Assembly: GCF_017573465.1 (NCBI RefSeq)
Contig: NZ_JAGEPF010000015.1
Location: 124,001-188,000, forward strand
Direction: 5' to 3'
Length of the DNA stretch: 64,000 nt
From: Actinomadura violacea
Lineage (GTDB): Bacteria; Actinomycetota; Actinomycetes; Streptosporangiales; Streptosporangiaceae
Part shown: positions 33,996 to 44,381 of the stretch, one piece after another
Numbering within the stretch: the stretch's first letter is position 1
Layout: each line of letters opens with the position of its first letter
The notes under the pieces: model-generated
What the model was told of the DNA's origin: nothing
The model's database searches: none
Seen by the model: only the letters and a program-made list of their open reading frames with translations
Program-made: the position numbers and the translations under genes

Positions 33996-36791
33996 ATGCA
34001 TGTCAGACGTCAACGCCGGAGCCCCGCGGAGAACCGCTCCGGGGTGTTCCGCCGGCTCGGCGGCCGCCGGGTCCGGATCGTCGCGGCCGGTACCGCCGCG
34101 CTGGCCATCGCGGCGAGCGGGGGTGCCGCCTACGCGTCGACGCACGCGTTCGGCACTCGCAAGGTCGGCGACACGACCGGCCTCGGCACGGTGCTCGCCA
34201 GCGACCAGTTCAACAAGCCTCTCGGCGACCGGCTGCTCGTCGACAACGGGAAGCTGCTGTCCTCCACCGTCAGCCCGGACGGGCGCCATCTCGCGGCGCT
34301 GACCACCGACCGGTCCATCGCCCTGACGATCGTCGACCTGAAGGACTACAAGGTCCTTCAGCAGGCCGGCACCGCCGCGGACGCGGACCTGAAGATCGGC
34401 AACAACAACGTCGGGCAGGAGGGGCCGACGTACTCGCCGGACGGCAAGACCCTCTGGATGCCGCAGATCAACGGGTTCAGCCGCTTCCCGGTGAACGCCG
34501 ACGGCACCGTCGGCGCCCCGGCGTTCATCACGATCCCGAACGACGGGGCGAAGCACCCGCTGCCCGCCCAGGCGGTGTTCTCCGCCGACGGCACCACCCT
34601 GTACGCCGCCGTCAACGGCCAGAACCGCGTCGTGGCCATGGACCCGGCCACCGGCACGATCAAGCACAGCTGGAGCGTTGGGAACGCTCCACGCGACCTG
34701 GCCCTGATCGGCGGCAAGCTCTACGTCAGCAACGAGGGCGGGCGTCCCGCGAAGGACGGCGACCAGACCCTCAACTCCTACGGCACCCAGGTCCCCGCCG
34801 ACCCGAAGACGGGCGCCGCCACCACCGGAACGGTGAGCGTCATCGACGTGGGCGACGACGGCGGCTCGGTCAAGTCCATCGACGTGGGCCTGCACCCGAC
34901 CGCCCTGCACGCCGCGAACGGGGTGCTGTTCGTCGCCAACACCGGCAGCGACACCCTCTCGGTCGTCGACACCTCGAAGGACACCGTCGTCCAGACCATC
35001 ACGACGCAGCCGTGGCCGGGCGCGAAGGTCGGATACGAGCCCGACGGCGTCACCCTCACCCCTGACGGCCGCCTGCTGGTCACGCTCGGCCGCGCCAACG
35101 CGCTCGCCGTCTACCGGTACAAGAGCCCCAAGGACCCGGTCGGCTACGTCGGGCTGCTGCCGACCGACTACTTCCCCGAGAACGTGACGACGGCCGGCGG
35201 GCAGGTGGTCGTCACCAACCTGCGCGGCATCGGTGAGCGCGGCCCCGGGCGCACCATCGACAAGGGCGCCGGCACGTCGCCGGCCACCGGCCACAACACC
35301 CACGACTCGACCGGCACGCTGCTGCGCTTCAAGCTCCCGGACGACCGCCTCATCAGGGCCTACACGTCCCGGGTCTTCCAGCAGAACGGCTGGGACGCCG
35401 CGTCGCTCATCGGGCTGCGCACCGGCGGCCGCGCGCGGCCCGTGCCGGTCCCGGTCCGGCTCGGCGACCCGTCGACCATCAAGCACGTCTTCCTGCTCGT
35501 CAAGGAGAACCGCTCCTACGACCAGGTGTTCGGCGACGACAAGCGGGGCAACGGCGACCCTGCGCTCGCGCAGTTCGGCGAGAACGCGACACCGAACCAG
35601 CACGCCCTGGCCAGGCAGTTCGGGCTCTACGACAACACCTACGACATCGGCACCAACTCCGCCGAGGGCCACAACTGGCTGATGCAGTCCGACAACCCGG
35701 AGTACACCGAGTCGGGCGCCGGCGAGTACACGCGCAGCTACGACACCGAGGACGACGCGCTCGGCCACCAGCGCACCGGCACCCTGTGGAGCGGCGTCCA
35801 GGCGGCCGGCGGCACCGTCAAGAACTACGGCGAGTTCCTGCAGTTCGAGACCAAGCCGTCCGGCGCGACCTGGCAGCAGTTCTACTGCGACGCCAGGACC
35901 ATGGCGGACACCGGCCAGAACACCGCCATCAAGACCGACTCGTCCTCGCCGATCCCGTCGCTGAACGACGTCACCGCGCATGACTACCCGAAGTTCGACA
36001 CCAACATCCCGGACATCTACCGGTACGAGATCTGGAAGCGCCACTTCGACGCCGAGGGCCCGGCCTCCCTCAACATGTTCTGGCTGTCCAGCGACCACAC
36101 CGGCGGCGCGCCGAACCCGATCGCGCAGGTCGCCGACAACGACCTCGCGGTCGGCCGGATCGTCGACCACATCTCGCACAGCAAGTACTGGAAGGACAGC
36201 GCGATCTTCGTCATCGAGGACGACACCCAGGACGGTGTCGACCACGTCGACGGCGCGCGCGGCCCGGTGCAGGTCATCAGCCCCTACGCCAACCATGGCA
36301 AGGTCGACGGCCACTACTACTCGCAGATCACGGTGGTCCGCACCATCGAGCAGATCCTCGGGGTCCGGCCGATGAACCAGAAGGACAGCGCGGCCACCCC
36401 GATGTTCACCGCCTTCAACAAGCGGCCCGACCCCACGCCGTTCACCGCCGTGCAGAACCGCGTCCCGCTGACCTACGGGCTCAAGACCCCGCCGGCCTGC
36501 GGCGACGATCCCGTCCCGACGGCCAAGACGTCGCTCGCCCCGGCCCAGTCGCCGACCCCGGCGGTGCCGGCGGGGGAGAAGGGCGTCGCGAACCTGTGGG
36601 ACGCGTGGAACCGGCAGCAGCACCAGAACGACCAGAACCCGCAGCCCGACCGCGCCAACCCCGACCAGATGGACCACTACACGTGGTACCTGACCCACGG
36701 GTTCACCAAGCCGTATCCGGGTGAGAAGACGATCCTCACCCCGGCGGAGGTGCCCGGCCGCTACTTGCCGTCGCCCGACGCCGACGGCTGA
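33996..36791 (+). CDS. Secreted bifunctional YncE-like beta-propeller / phosphoesterase-family protein
   Basis: A 931-aa exported protein. An Arg-rich N-terminus and hydrophobic segment (residues ~27-48) form the signal. Residues ~50-470 are a seven-bladed YVTN/YncE-like propeller with repeated VSPDGRHLAAL, YSPDGKTLWM and VFSADGTTLYAAV strands. Residues ~485-830 are an alkaline-phosphatase-superfamily phosphoesterase domain starting HVFLLVKENRSYDQVFGD, with IFVIEDDTQDGVDHVD as metal-ligand region. A Pro-rich tail follows. Such fusions are known, but their substrate is unclear. Follows the permease gene by 3 bp, so it is co-transcribed with an exporter. Confidence 0.87.
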   Translation: MHVRRQRRSPAENRSGVFRRLGGRRVRIVAAGTAALAIAASGGAAYASTHAFGTRKVGDTTGLGTVLASDQFNKPLGDRLLVDNGKLLSSTVSPDGRHLAALTTDRSIALTIVDLKDYKVLQQAGTAADADLKIGNNNVGQEGPTYSPDGKTLWMPQINGFSRFPVNADGTVGAPAFITIPNDGAKHPLPAQAVFSADGTTLYAAVNGQNRVVAMDPATGTIKHSWSVGNAPRDLALIGGKLYVSNEGGRPAKDGDQTLNSYGTQVPADPKTGAATTGTVSVIDVGDDGGSVKSIDVGLHPTALHAANGVLFVANTGSDTLSVVDTSKDTVVQTITTQPWPGAKVGYEPDGVTLTPDGRLLVTLGRANALAVYRYKSPKDPVGYVGLLPTDYFPENVTTAGGQVVVTNLRGIGERGPGRTIDKGAGTSPATGHNTHDSTGTLLRFKLPDDRLIRAYTSRVFQQNGWDAASLIGLRTGGRARPVPVPVRLGDPSTIKHVFLLVKENRSYDQVFGDDKRGNGDPALAQFGENATPNQHALARQFGLYDNTYDIGTNSAEGHNWLMQSDNPEYTESGAGEYTRSYDTEDDALGHQRTGTLWSGVQAAGGTVKNYGEFLQFETKPSGATWQQFYCDARTMADTGQNTAIKTDSSSPIPSLNDVTAHDYPKFDTNIPDIYRYEIWKRHFDAEGPASLNMFWLSSDHTGGAPNPIAQVADNDLAVGRIVDHISHSKYWKDSAIFVIEDDTQDGVDHVDGARGPVQVISPYANHGKVDGHYYSQITVVRTIEQILGVRPMNQKDSAATPMFTAFNKRPDPTPFTAVQNRVPLTYGLKTPPACGDDPVPTAKTSLAPAQSPTPAVPAGEKGVANLWDAWNRQQHQNDQNPQPDRANPDQMDHYTWYLTHGFTKPYPGEKTILTPAEVPGRYLPSPDADG

Positions 36792-36811
36792 CCCGTCACC
36801 ACGCACCGCAG

Positions 36812-36842
36812 GCGGCCCGCCGGGGGATCCCCGGCGGGCCGC
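36812..36842 (+). terminator. Terminator of the ABC/phosphoesterase operon
   Basis: A perfect 14-bp GC stem (GCGGCCCGCCGGGG and its complement) with a 3-nt GAT loop, 20 bp after the stop codon. Confidence 0.8.
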
Positions 36843-36868
36843 GCCCGCTTTGCGCTTACGATCACGGC

Positions 36869-37705
36869 ATGAGCGGTGTGTACGCGATCAGCGACCTGCA
36901 CGTCGGGTTCCCCGAGAACCGCGACTTCGTCGAGGCGCTGGAACCGGAGGCCCCGGACGACTGGCTGATCGTCGCCGGCGACGTCGCCGAGCGGTTCGCC
37001 GACGTCGAGTGGGCGCTGGGCGCGCTGGCGAAGCGGTGGGACCGCGTCCTGTGGGTCCCCGGCAACCACGAACTCTGGACGATCAAGGACGACCCCGTCG
37101 CGCTGCGCGGCGAGGCCCGCTACCGGCGGCTCGTCGACATGTGCCGCGGCCTCGGCGTCCTCACGCCCGAGGACCCGTACCCGGTCTGGGACGGCGCGGA
37201 CGGCCCGGTCACGGTCGCGCCGCTGTTCCTGCTGTACGACTACACGTTCCGCCCGGACGGCGCGTCCACCAAGGAGGAGGCGCTGGAGATCGCGCACGGG
37301 ACCGGGGTCGTCTGCACCGACGAGGTCTTCCTGCACCCGGACCCGCACCCCACCCGGGACGCCTGGTGCGACGCGCGGATCGCCTACACCGAGGAGAGGC
37401 TCGCGGCCCTCGCGCCCGGCACCCGGACCGTCCTGGTCAACCACTGGCCGCTCGTCCGCGAACCGACCCGCGTCCTCTGGTATCCGGAGTTCGCGCAGTG
37501 GTGCGGCACCGAGCGCACCGCGTCCTGGCACTCGCGGTTCGGCGCCGTCGCCGTCGTGTACGGGCACCTGCACATCCCCCGGACGATCTGGACGGACGGC
37601 GTGCCGCACATCGAGGTCTCGGTCGGCTACCCGCGCGAATGGCGCAGGCACGGCGGCGAGCCGAAGGGACCGCGCCGCATCCTCCCCGTCCCGGTCCGGA
37701 CCTGA
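36869..37705 (+). CDS. Metallophosphoesterase (calcineurin-like)
   Basis: A 278-aa cytoplasmic phosphoesterase with the five metal-binding motifs of the superfamily: ISDLHVG, VAGDVAE, GNHELW, VNHWPL and YGHLHI. Dinuclear-metal phosphodiester or phosphomonoester hydrolysis is expected; the natural substrate is unknown. A homologue of this type commonly sits beside Sfp-type phosphopantetheinyl transferase genes in streptomycetes, but no such gene is here. Convergent with the TetR gene, 4 bp apart. Confidence 0.9.
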   Translation: MSGVYAISDLHVGFPENRDFVEALEPEAPDDWLIVAGDVAERFADVEWALGALAKRWDRVLWVPGNHELWTIKDDPVALRGEARYRRLVDMCRGLGVLTPEDPYPVWDGADGPVTVAPLFLLYDYTFRPDGASTKEEALEIAHGTGVVCTDEVFLHPDPHPTRDAWCDARIAYTEERLAALAPGTRTVLVNHWPLVREPTRVLWYPEFAQWCGTERTASWHSRFGAVAVVYGHLHIPRTIWTDGVPHIEVSVGYPREWRRHGGEPKGPRRILPVPVRT

Positions 37706-37709
37706 CGCC

Positions 37710-38321
37710 TCAGCCGCACCCGCCCGCCGCGTCGCCGACGGCGCCGGCCGCGCCGGGAGCGATGCCGGACGCGGCGAGGGACAGCAGGCGCTCCGCGGCG
37801 CCGGGCTCCCGCTCGGCGGCCGTCGCGATGCCGCCCGCGAGCTTCAGCACGTCCAGGAACGCGGCCCCGGCGGGCGCCTCGCCCGACTCCTGCGCGCGGG
37901 CGAACAGCGCCTCGCCCGCGTCCCGCATCGCGCGGCACGACCGGGACCCCGCCGGCCGCTCGGCCCGCAGCGACACCAGGACGGACGGCACCGTCCCCTG
38001 GAACTGCGACACGGCGGCGACGAACTCGCCCAGCCACGCCAGGAACGCCCGCCCGGGCTCCGGCGACCCCAGCAGCTCGCGGCCCCGGTCCGCGAGCGCG
38101 TCGTAGGCGTCGGCGAGCAGCGACTCCAGGAGGTCCTGCCGGGTGGGGAAGTGGCGGTAGAGGGTTCCGACGCCGACGCCCGCGAGCCGGGCGACCCCCT
38201 CCAGCGAGGCGCCCGCGCCGTCGCGGGCGAACATCTCGCGCGCGGCGGCGAGCAGCCGGGCGCGGTTGCGGCGGACGTCCGCGCGCGGCGCACGGGTGCG
38301 CGGCGTGTCGTCGCTGGTCAC
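37710..38321 (-). CDS. TetR-family transcriptional regulator
   Basis: A 203-aa repressor. The N-terminal helix-turn-helix is GASLEGVARLAGVGVGTLYRHFPTR (residues ~33-57 in outline); the rest is an alanine-rich ligand-binding domain. The GTG start gives the normal TetR length; an upstream in-frame ATG would lie within its own promoter. A GGAACGTTCC palindrome next to a -10-like TAGACT lies in front, so autoregulation is likely. Controlled genes unknown; the MFS exporter at 19.2 kb carries the same palindrome. Confidence 0.87.
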   Translation of the reverse strand: MTSDDTPRTRAPRADVRRNRARLLAAAREMFARDGAGASLEGVARLAGVGVGTLYRHFPTRQDLLESLLADAYDALADRGRELLGSPEPGRAFLAWLGEFVAAVSQFQGTVPSVLVSLRAERPAGSRSCRAMRDAGEALFARAQESGEAPAGAAFLDVLKLAGGIATAAEREPGAAERLLSLAASGIAPGAAGAVGDAAGGCG

Positions 38322-38386
38322 GTGGTTCCCCGGTCCTTCCCTGACGCATGCGCGACCGCGGCTCGGAGGGGTTGGTCCGCGGAGTT

Positions 38387-38405
38387 GGAACGTTCCCCGA
38401 AGTCT
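38387..38405 (-). promoter_or_regulatory. TetR promoter/operator with GGAACGTTCC
   Basis: On the minus strand TAGACT (38405-38400) is followed by the palindrome GGAACGTTCC (38396-38387), the position of an autorepressor site. The same decamer is at 19160-19169. Confidence 0.5.
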
Positions 38406-38449
38406 AGTCGCAGCGGGTCGCGCCCCCGCGGAGCAGGGATCCCGCACGG

Positions 38450-38490
38450 CCGGAGCCCGCCGCGGACACGAGGTCCGCGGCGGGCTCCGG
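38450..38490 (-). terminator. Terminator of thiC
   Basis: A perfect 18-bp inverted repeat (38450-38467 and 38473-38490) with an ACGAG loop, about 95 bp after the thiC stop on the minus strand. Confidence 0.75.
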
Positions 38491-38583
38491 TGGGGTGCGG
38501 AGGCGGCCCGTCCGAGGGCGACCCCGCCCGAGTGCGGCGCCGTCCAAAAGCGGAGGCGGCCGGAAGCCGGGCGGGGCCGCCGG

Positions 38584-40308
<1,725 letters not shown>

Positions 40309-40314
40309 GACGAC

Positions 40315-40410
40315 TCGATCTCTCCCTACGCCGGCATTACCCGGTCAGGTTCATGCGGTCAGCGGCCGTCCCAGCCGCTATCTCAGCCCGGTTCGCCGGG
40401 CCCCCGCGAT
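40315..40410 (-). promoter_or_regulatory. TPP (thiamine pyrophosphate) riboswitch
   Basis: Read on the minus strand, the leader contains CGGGGGCCCGGCGAACCGGG, then CTGAGATAGCGG, then GCATGAACCTGACCGGGTAA and TGCCGGCGTAGGGAGA. This is the conserved THI-box order (CUGAGA ... ACCUGA ... GGGUAAUGCC ... GUAGGGA), ending just before the thiC start. The GUAGGGAGA at the 3' end includes the ribosome-binding region, so sequestration of the Shine-Dalgarno sequence on TPP binding is likely. Confidence 0.95.
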
Positions 40411-40507
40411 CTGTCGTGGTCGACGGTAACCCGCCGCACCCCCGTTGCCGCAACCGCCTCCCGGGGGTTAGAACGCGCCCGCGCGACCGGGTTGAGAGGA
40501 TCGCGGC

Positions 40508-40930
40508 ATGGAGAGCATCCGCGGTGACCTCACCCTCACGCCGGTCGGGCACGTGTCGTCCCCGCTCAAGGACCGTGCCGCGGCGCCCAAGCAGGGGACG
40601 GAGGGCGCCCCCGACGCGTGGCTGGTCTTCGAGCCGTCGTACCACGCCGCGCTGGAGGGCCTGAGCGCCGGCGACCGGATCATCGTGCTGACGTGGCTGC
40701 ACCAGGCGTCGCGGGACGTGCTGCGGACCCGGCCGCGCGACGACCCGCGCAACCCCGAGACCGGCGTGTTCGCCACCCGGTCCCCGGACCGGCCGAACCC
40801 GGTCGGCCTGCACCCGGTCGAGGTGCTGCAGGTCGTCGGGCGGCGGCTGCGCGTCCGCGGCCTCGAGGCCGTCGACGGCACGCCGGTGGTGGACGTCAAG
40901 CCCGTGATCGGAGGCGATGCGGCGCGTTGA
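40508..40930 (+). CDS. trmO: TrmO/TsaA-family tRNA-m6t6A37 methyltransferase-like protein
   Basis: A 140-aa member of the TsaA/TrmO beta-barrel family, with the diagnostic FATRSPDRPNPVGLHPVEVL and an N-terminal VGHVSSPLKD. In E. coli TrmO methylates N6-threonylcarbamoyl-adenosine 37 in tRNA using SAM. The protein here is the single-domain short form, so that exact reaction is inferred. The N-terminal residues form a typical strand start. Monocistronic, between thiC (divergent) and gdhA. Confidence 0.8.
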   Translation: MESIRGDLTLTPVGHVSSPLKDRAAAPKQGTEGAPDAWLVFEPSYHAALEGLSAGDRIIVLTWLHQASRDVLRTRPRDDPRNPETGVFATRSPDRPNPVGLHPVEVLQVVGRRLRVRGLEAVDGTPVVDVKPVIGGDAAR

Positions 40931-40965
40931 CCGGCCCGGGAGCCGCGCTGGTCCAGACCACCGCC

Positions 40966-40994
40966 TAAAGTGGAGAGGCATGATCACCGTTTGA
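40966..40994 (+). promoter_or_regulatory. Possible gdhA promoter -10 and four-codon leader ORF
   Basis: TAAAGT (40966-40971) resembles a -10. Nine bases on, ATG ATC ACC GTT TGA (40980-40994) would encode MITV, ending 3 bp before the gdhA ribosome site AGGAAGG. Transcription from this -10 would start at about the ATG, so the mini-ORF could be read as a leaderless message. No good -35 is visible; speculative. Confidence 0.3.
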
Positions 40995-41007
40995 GGAAGG
41001 ACCCGGC

Positions 41008-42384
41008 ATGCCCGTATCCCCCCGGCCGCAGCACGCGACCGGCACGCAGACCGTGCTGGAGAAGACCTACGAGCGCGTCCTGGTCCGCGACCCGGGGGAG
41101 CCCGAATTCCACCAGGCCGTCCACGAGGTGCTGGAGACGCTCGGCCCGGCGGTCGCCGCCCGGCCCGAGCTCGGCGCGAACGGGCTGCTGGAGCGGCTCG
41201 TCGAGCCGGAGCGGCAGATCGTCTTCCGGGTGCCGTGGACCGACGACTCCGGCGCGGTGCACGTCAACCGCGGCTTCCGGGTCGAGTTCAACAGCGCGCT
41301 CGGCCCGTACAAGGGCGGGCTGCGCTTCCACCCGACCGTGAACCTCGGCATCGTGAAGTTCCTCGGCTTCGAGCAGATCTTCAAGAACGCGCTGACCGGG
41401 CTCGGCATCGGCGGCGGCAAGGGCGGCAGCGACTTCGACCCGCACGGCCGCTCCGACGCCGAGGTCATGCGGTTCTGCCAGTCGTTCATGACCGAGCTGC
41501 AGCGCCACATCGGCGCGGACACCGACGTCCCGGCCGGCGACATCGGCGTCGGCGGCCGCGAGATCGGCTTCCTGTTCGGCCAGTACCGGCGGATCAGCAA
41601 CCGCTGGGAGGCGGGCGTGCTGACCGGCAAGGGCCAGCCGTGGGGCGGGTCGGCGTGCCGGACGGAGGCCACCGGCTACGGCAACGTGCTGTTCACCGCC
41701 GAGATGCTCCGCAAGCGCGGCGAGGAGCTCGACGGCCAGACCGTCACCGTGTCCGGATCCGGCAACGTCGCGATCTACAGCATCGAGAAGGCGCAGCAGC
41801 TCGGCGCCAACGTGATCACCGTGTCCGACTCCGGCGGCTACGTGGTGGACGAGAAGGGAATCGACCTCGAGCTGCTCAAGCAGGTCAAGGAGGTCGAGCG
41901 GGGCCGCGTCTCCGACTACGCCGAGCGGCGCGGCGCGTCCGCCCGGTTCGTGCGCGGCGGCGGCGTGTGGGACGTGCCGGCCGACATCGCGCTGCCGTCG
42001 GCGACGCAGAACGAGCTGGACGTCCAGGCCGCGCGGGTGCTGGTCCGCAACGGTGTGAAGGCCGTCTCCGAGGGCGCCAACATGCCCACCACACCGGACG
42101 CGGTGCACGTGCTGCAGGAGGCGGGCGTCGCGTTCGGGCCGGGCAAGGCCGCCAACGCCGGCGGCGTCGCGGTCAGCGCGCTGGAGATGCGGCAGAACGC
42201 CGGGCGGGAGATGTGGACGTTCCCGCAGGCCGAGGCGGAGCTCGCGGAGATCATGACGCGGATCCACAACACCTGCGACGAGACCGCCGAGCGCTACGGC
42301 GCGCCCGGCAACTACGTCGTCGGCGCGAACATCGCCGGGTTCGAGCGCGTCACCGAGGCGATGCTGGCGCAGGGCCTGATCTGA
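41008..42384 (+). CDS. gdhA: NADP-specific glutamate dehydrogenase
   Basis: A 458-aa hexameric-type glutamate dehydrogenase that aminates 2-oxoglutarate with NADPH. Conserved segments: GPYKGGLRFHPTVN, EQIFKNALTGLGIGGGKGGSDFDP in outline (catalytic lysines), DVPAGDIGVGGREIGF and the NADP fold VTVSGSGNVAIYS. GAGGAAGG lies before the ATG. A GC hairpin follows the stop. Monocistronic. Confidence 0.96.
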   Translation: MPVSPRPQHATGTQTVLEKTYERVLVRDPGEPEFHQAVHEVLETLGPAVAARPELGANGLLERLVEPERQIVFRVPWTDDSGAVHVNRGFRVEFNSALGPYKGGLRFHPTVNLGIVKFLGFEQIFKNALTGLGIGGGKGGSDFDPHGRSDAEVMRFCQSFMTELQRHIGADTDVPAGDIGVGGREIGFLFGQYRRISNRWEAGVLTGKGQPWGGSACRTEATGYGNVLFTAEMLRKRGEELDGQTVTVSGSGNVAIYSIEKAQQLGANVITVSDSGGYVVDEKGIDLELLKQVKEVERGRVSDYAERRGASARFVRGGGVWDVPADIALPSATQNELDVQAARVLVRNGVKAVSEGANMPTTPDAVHVLQEAGVAFGPGKAANAGGVAVSALEMRQNAGREMWTFPQAEAELAEIMTRIHNTCDETAERYGAPGNYVVGANIAGFERVTEAMLAQGLI

Positions 42385-42406
42385 TCCGCCGCGGTCGCGC
42401 CCCCGG

Positions 42407-42429
42407 CCCGGGCGGCGCGGCCGCCCGGG
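42407..42429 (+). terminator. gdhA terminator hairpin
   Basis: A perfect 10-bp stem (CCCGGGCGGC and GCCGCCCGGG) with a GCG loop, 22 bp after the gdhA stop. Confidence 0.65.
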
Positions 42430-42496
42430 CGGGCGGCGGGATCGCGTGGCGCGGGGGTGGATGCGCGCGGCCCGCCGCGTCGGGGAGGATGGGCGC

Positions 42497-43726
42497 GTGG
42501 TGACGATGCCCCGGCCCGGTGCGGCGACCCGCGACGCCCTGCTGACGACGCTGCTGGCCGCGGTGGCGGCGGCGGTGGCGCTCGCCTGGCCGGGGACCCG
42601 GCCGCTGGACGCCGGGGGCGTGCTCCTGCTGGCCGGCGCGCACGCCCCGCTCGCGGTGATCCGGCGCCGGCCCGGGCTCGCGCTCGTCGTGCTGGTCCTG
42701 CTGACGCTGCCGTATCACCTGCTGCAGTACCAGCACCACGCGCTGATCCCCGCCGAGGTGATCGCGCTGTTCGCCTACGCGGTGCTCGGCCGCCGGGTCC
42801 GCGCGGTCCTCATGGTCGTGGGCCTGCTGCTGTTCGTCTGCGTGATGATGATGGCGCTGCGCGCCGGGGGGAGCTCGGTCCGCGAGCAGATCGCGGTGAT
42901 CGAGGCGGTCGTCTCCGTGGTGATCGCGGTGCAGGTCTGGCGGGTGCACCGGGCGCGGCTGGCGACGATCACCGAGCGCGCCGAGCGGGCCGAGCGCACC
43001 CGCGAGGAGGAGGCGCGCCGCCGCGTCGCCGAGGAGCGCCTGCGCATCGCCCGCGACCTGCACGACCTGCTCGCGCACAGCATCACGGTGATCGGGGTCC
43101 AGGCCGGCGCCGCCGCCCATCTGCTCGCCGGCGACCGGCCGCTGGACCGCGCCGAGCTGGCCGAGGCGCTCGGGTCGATCGCGGGGACCTGCCGGGACGC
43201 CCGCACCGAGCTGCGCGGCACGCTGCAGGTGCTGCGCGGCACCGACGTCGGCGCGCCCGCCGTGCTGCCGGGCCCGGACGCGATCCCCGGCCTGGTGTCC
43301 GCGGCCCGGTCCGCCGGGCTGGAGGTGACGCTGGACGCGGACGGAGCCGCCGCGGCGCCGCCGGAGATCGGCGTCGCCGCGTACCGGATCGTCCAGGAGG
43401 CCCTGACCAACGTTGTCAAGCACGCCGCCGCGCACCGCGTCGCGGTGACCCTCGCCCGCGAGGAGGCGGGGCTCGTCGTGCGGGTCGCCGACGACGGCCG
43501 CGGCCCCTCCGGCGCCGGGCCGGAGGGGTTCGGGATCCTCGGCATGATCGAGCGGGCGCGCAGCGTCGGCGGGACGCTGGACGCCGGCCCCGGCGAGGAC
43601 GGCGGCTTCGTCGTCACCGCCGTCTTCCCGCCCGCGGACGTCCCGCCCGGCGCGTCACCGGACGCGCCGCCGCCCGACGTCCCGCCGGACGCGCCGCCGG
43701 GCAGGGAGCCGGTCAGTCCCCGCTGA
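42497..43726 (+). CDS. Orphan NarL-type sensor histidine kinase
   Basis: A 409-aa membrane kinase. Four to five hydrophobic segments (residues ~10-130) are followed by a coiled-coil linker rich in Glu/Arg (TERAERAERTREEEARRRVAEE in outline). The HisKA_3 box then has the phospho-accepting His (IARDLHDLLAHSITVI), and an HATPase_c domain has AYRIVQEALTNVVKHA and VRVADDGRG. The tail is a low-complexity Pro/Asp/Ala stretch. No LuxR-type response regulator gene is adjacent, so it is an orphan here. The GTG at 42497 has GGGGAGG eight bases upstream; GTG 42500 and ATG 42506 are alternatives. Overlaps the Nudix gene tail to tail by 14 bp. Confidence 0.87.
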   Translation: MVTMPRPGAATRDALLTTLLAAVAAAVALAWPGTRPLDAGGVLLLAGAHAPLAVIRRRPGLALVVLVLLTLPYHLLQYQHHALIPAEVIALFAYAVLGRRVRAVLMVVGLLLFVCVMMMALRAGGSSVREQIAVIEAVVSVVIAVQVWRVHRARLATITERAERAERTREEEARRRVAEERLRIARDLHDLLAHSITVIGVQAGAAAHLLAGDRPLDRAELAEALGSIAGTCRDARTELRGTLQVLRGTDVGAPAVLPGPDAIPGLVSAARSAGLEVTLDADGAAAAPPEIGVAAYRIVQEALTNVVKHAAAHRVAVTLAREEAGLVVRVADDGRGPSGAGPEGFGILGMIERARSVGGTLDAGPGEDGGFVVTAVFPPADVPPGASPDAPPPDVPPDAPPGREPVSPR

Positions 43727-44246
43727 CCGACCGGGCGTACAGGAAGAGCAGGCCCGACAGCGACGAGCCGGACAGGATCTCGCCGCGCGCCGCCAGTTCC
43801 GGCACCGACGCCAGCGGCACCCACTCGATCCGCTCGGCCTCGACATCGGTGGGCTCGCCGACCCGCTCGGCGCCGTCCGCCCGGTAGATGTGATGTATCC
43901 CATCGTGCAGGCCGGGGGACGGGCGCACCGCCAGCACGTGTTCCAGCGGCCCGGGCCGGTAGCCGGTCTCCTCGACCAGTTCGCGCGCCGCGGACTCCGC
44001 CGGGTCCTCGCCCTCCTCGACCCGGCCGCCAGGAAGTTCCCACCCCCACGCGTCGGTGATGAAGCGGTGCCGCCAGATCAGCAGTACGCGGCCGGCGCCG
44101 TCCACCGCCGCCACCCCGGCGGCGGGCCGCACCCGCACGAGATGGTGGTCGAAGCGCCGCCCGTCCGGCAGTTCGACGTCGGCCAGCCGCACGTCCAACC
44201 AGGGGCTGTCGTAGATCGATCTCTCGCCGTGCACCGTCCATCGCAT
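43713..44246 (-). CDS. Nudix hydrolase (ADP-ribose pyrophosphatase-like)
   Basis: A 177-aa Nudix enzyme. The Nudix box is complete (GGRVEEGEDP...RELVEETG, G-x5-E-x7-REUxEExGU), preceded by WELPGG, and the N-terminal part resembles ADP-sugar pyrophosphatases. Probably hydrolyses a nucleoside diphosphate derivative. The ATG lacks a clear ribosome site and may be translated from a leaderless message. Tail-to-tail overlap with the histidine kinase. Confidence 0.88.
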   Translation of the reverse strand: MRWTVHGERSIYDSPWLDVRLADVELPDGRRFDHHLVRVRPAAGVAAVDGAGRVLLIWRHRFITDAWGWELPGGRVEEGEDPAESAARELVEETGYRPGPLEHVLAVRPSPGLHDGIHHIYRADGAERVGEPTDVEAERIEWVPLASVPELAARGEILSGSSLSGLLFLYARSVSGD

Positions 44247-44381
44247 GGCCGGACGCTATCGGGGGCTTTCAAAGCCTTACCGGTAGGGTCAGGATCAAGG
44301 GGACGGCGCCGACCTCCGGGGGCGGGCCCCGGACCCCAGGGCCACCGCCCGGAGGGCGCTGTCAGGGAGGGGAGCGCAGCG

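Noticed and set aside
31935..36806. Antisense open frame of over 1600 codons opposite the ABC/phosphoesterase operon
   Set aside because: Stop-free antisense frames are common at this GC content. Its product is rich in Arg/Gly/Val with no domain, and the sense strand encodes clear proteins with ribosome sites.
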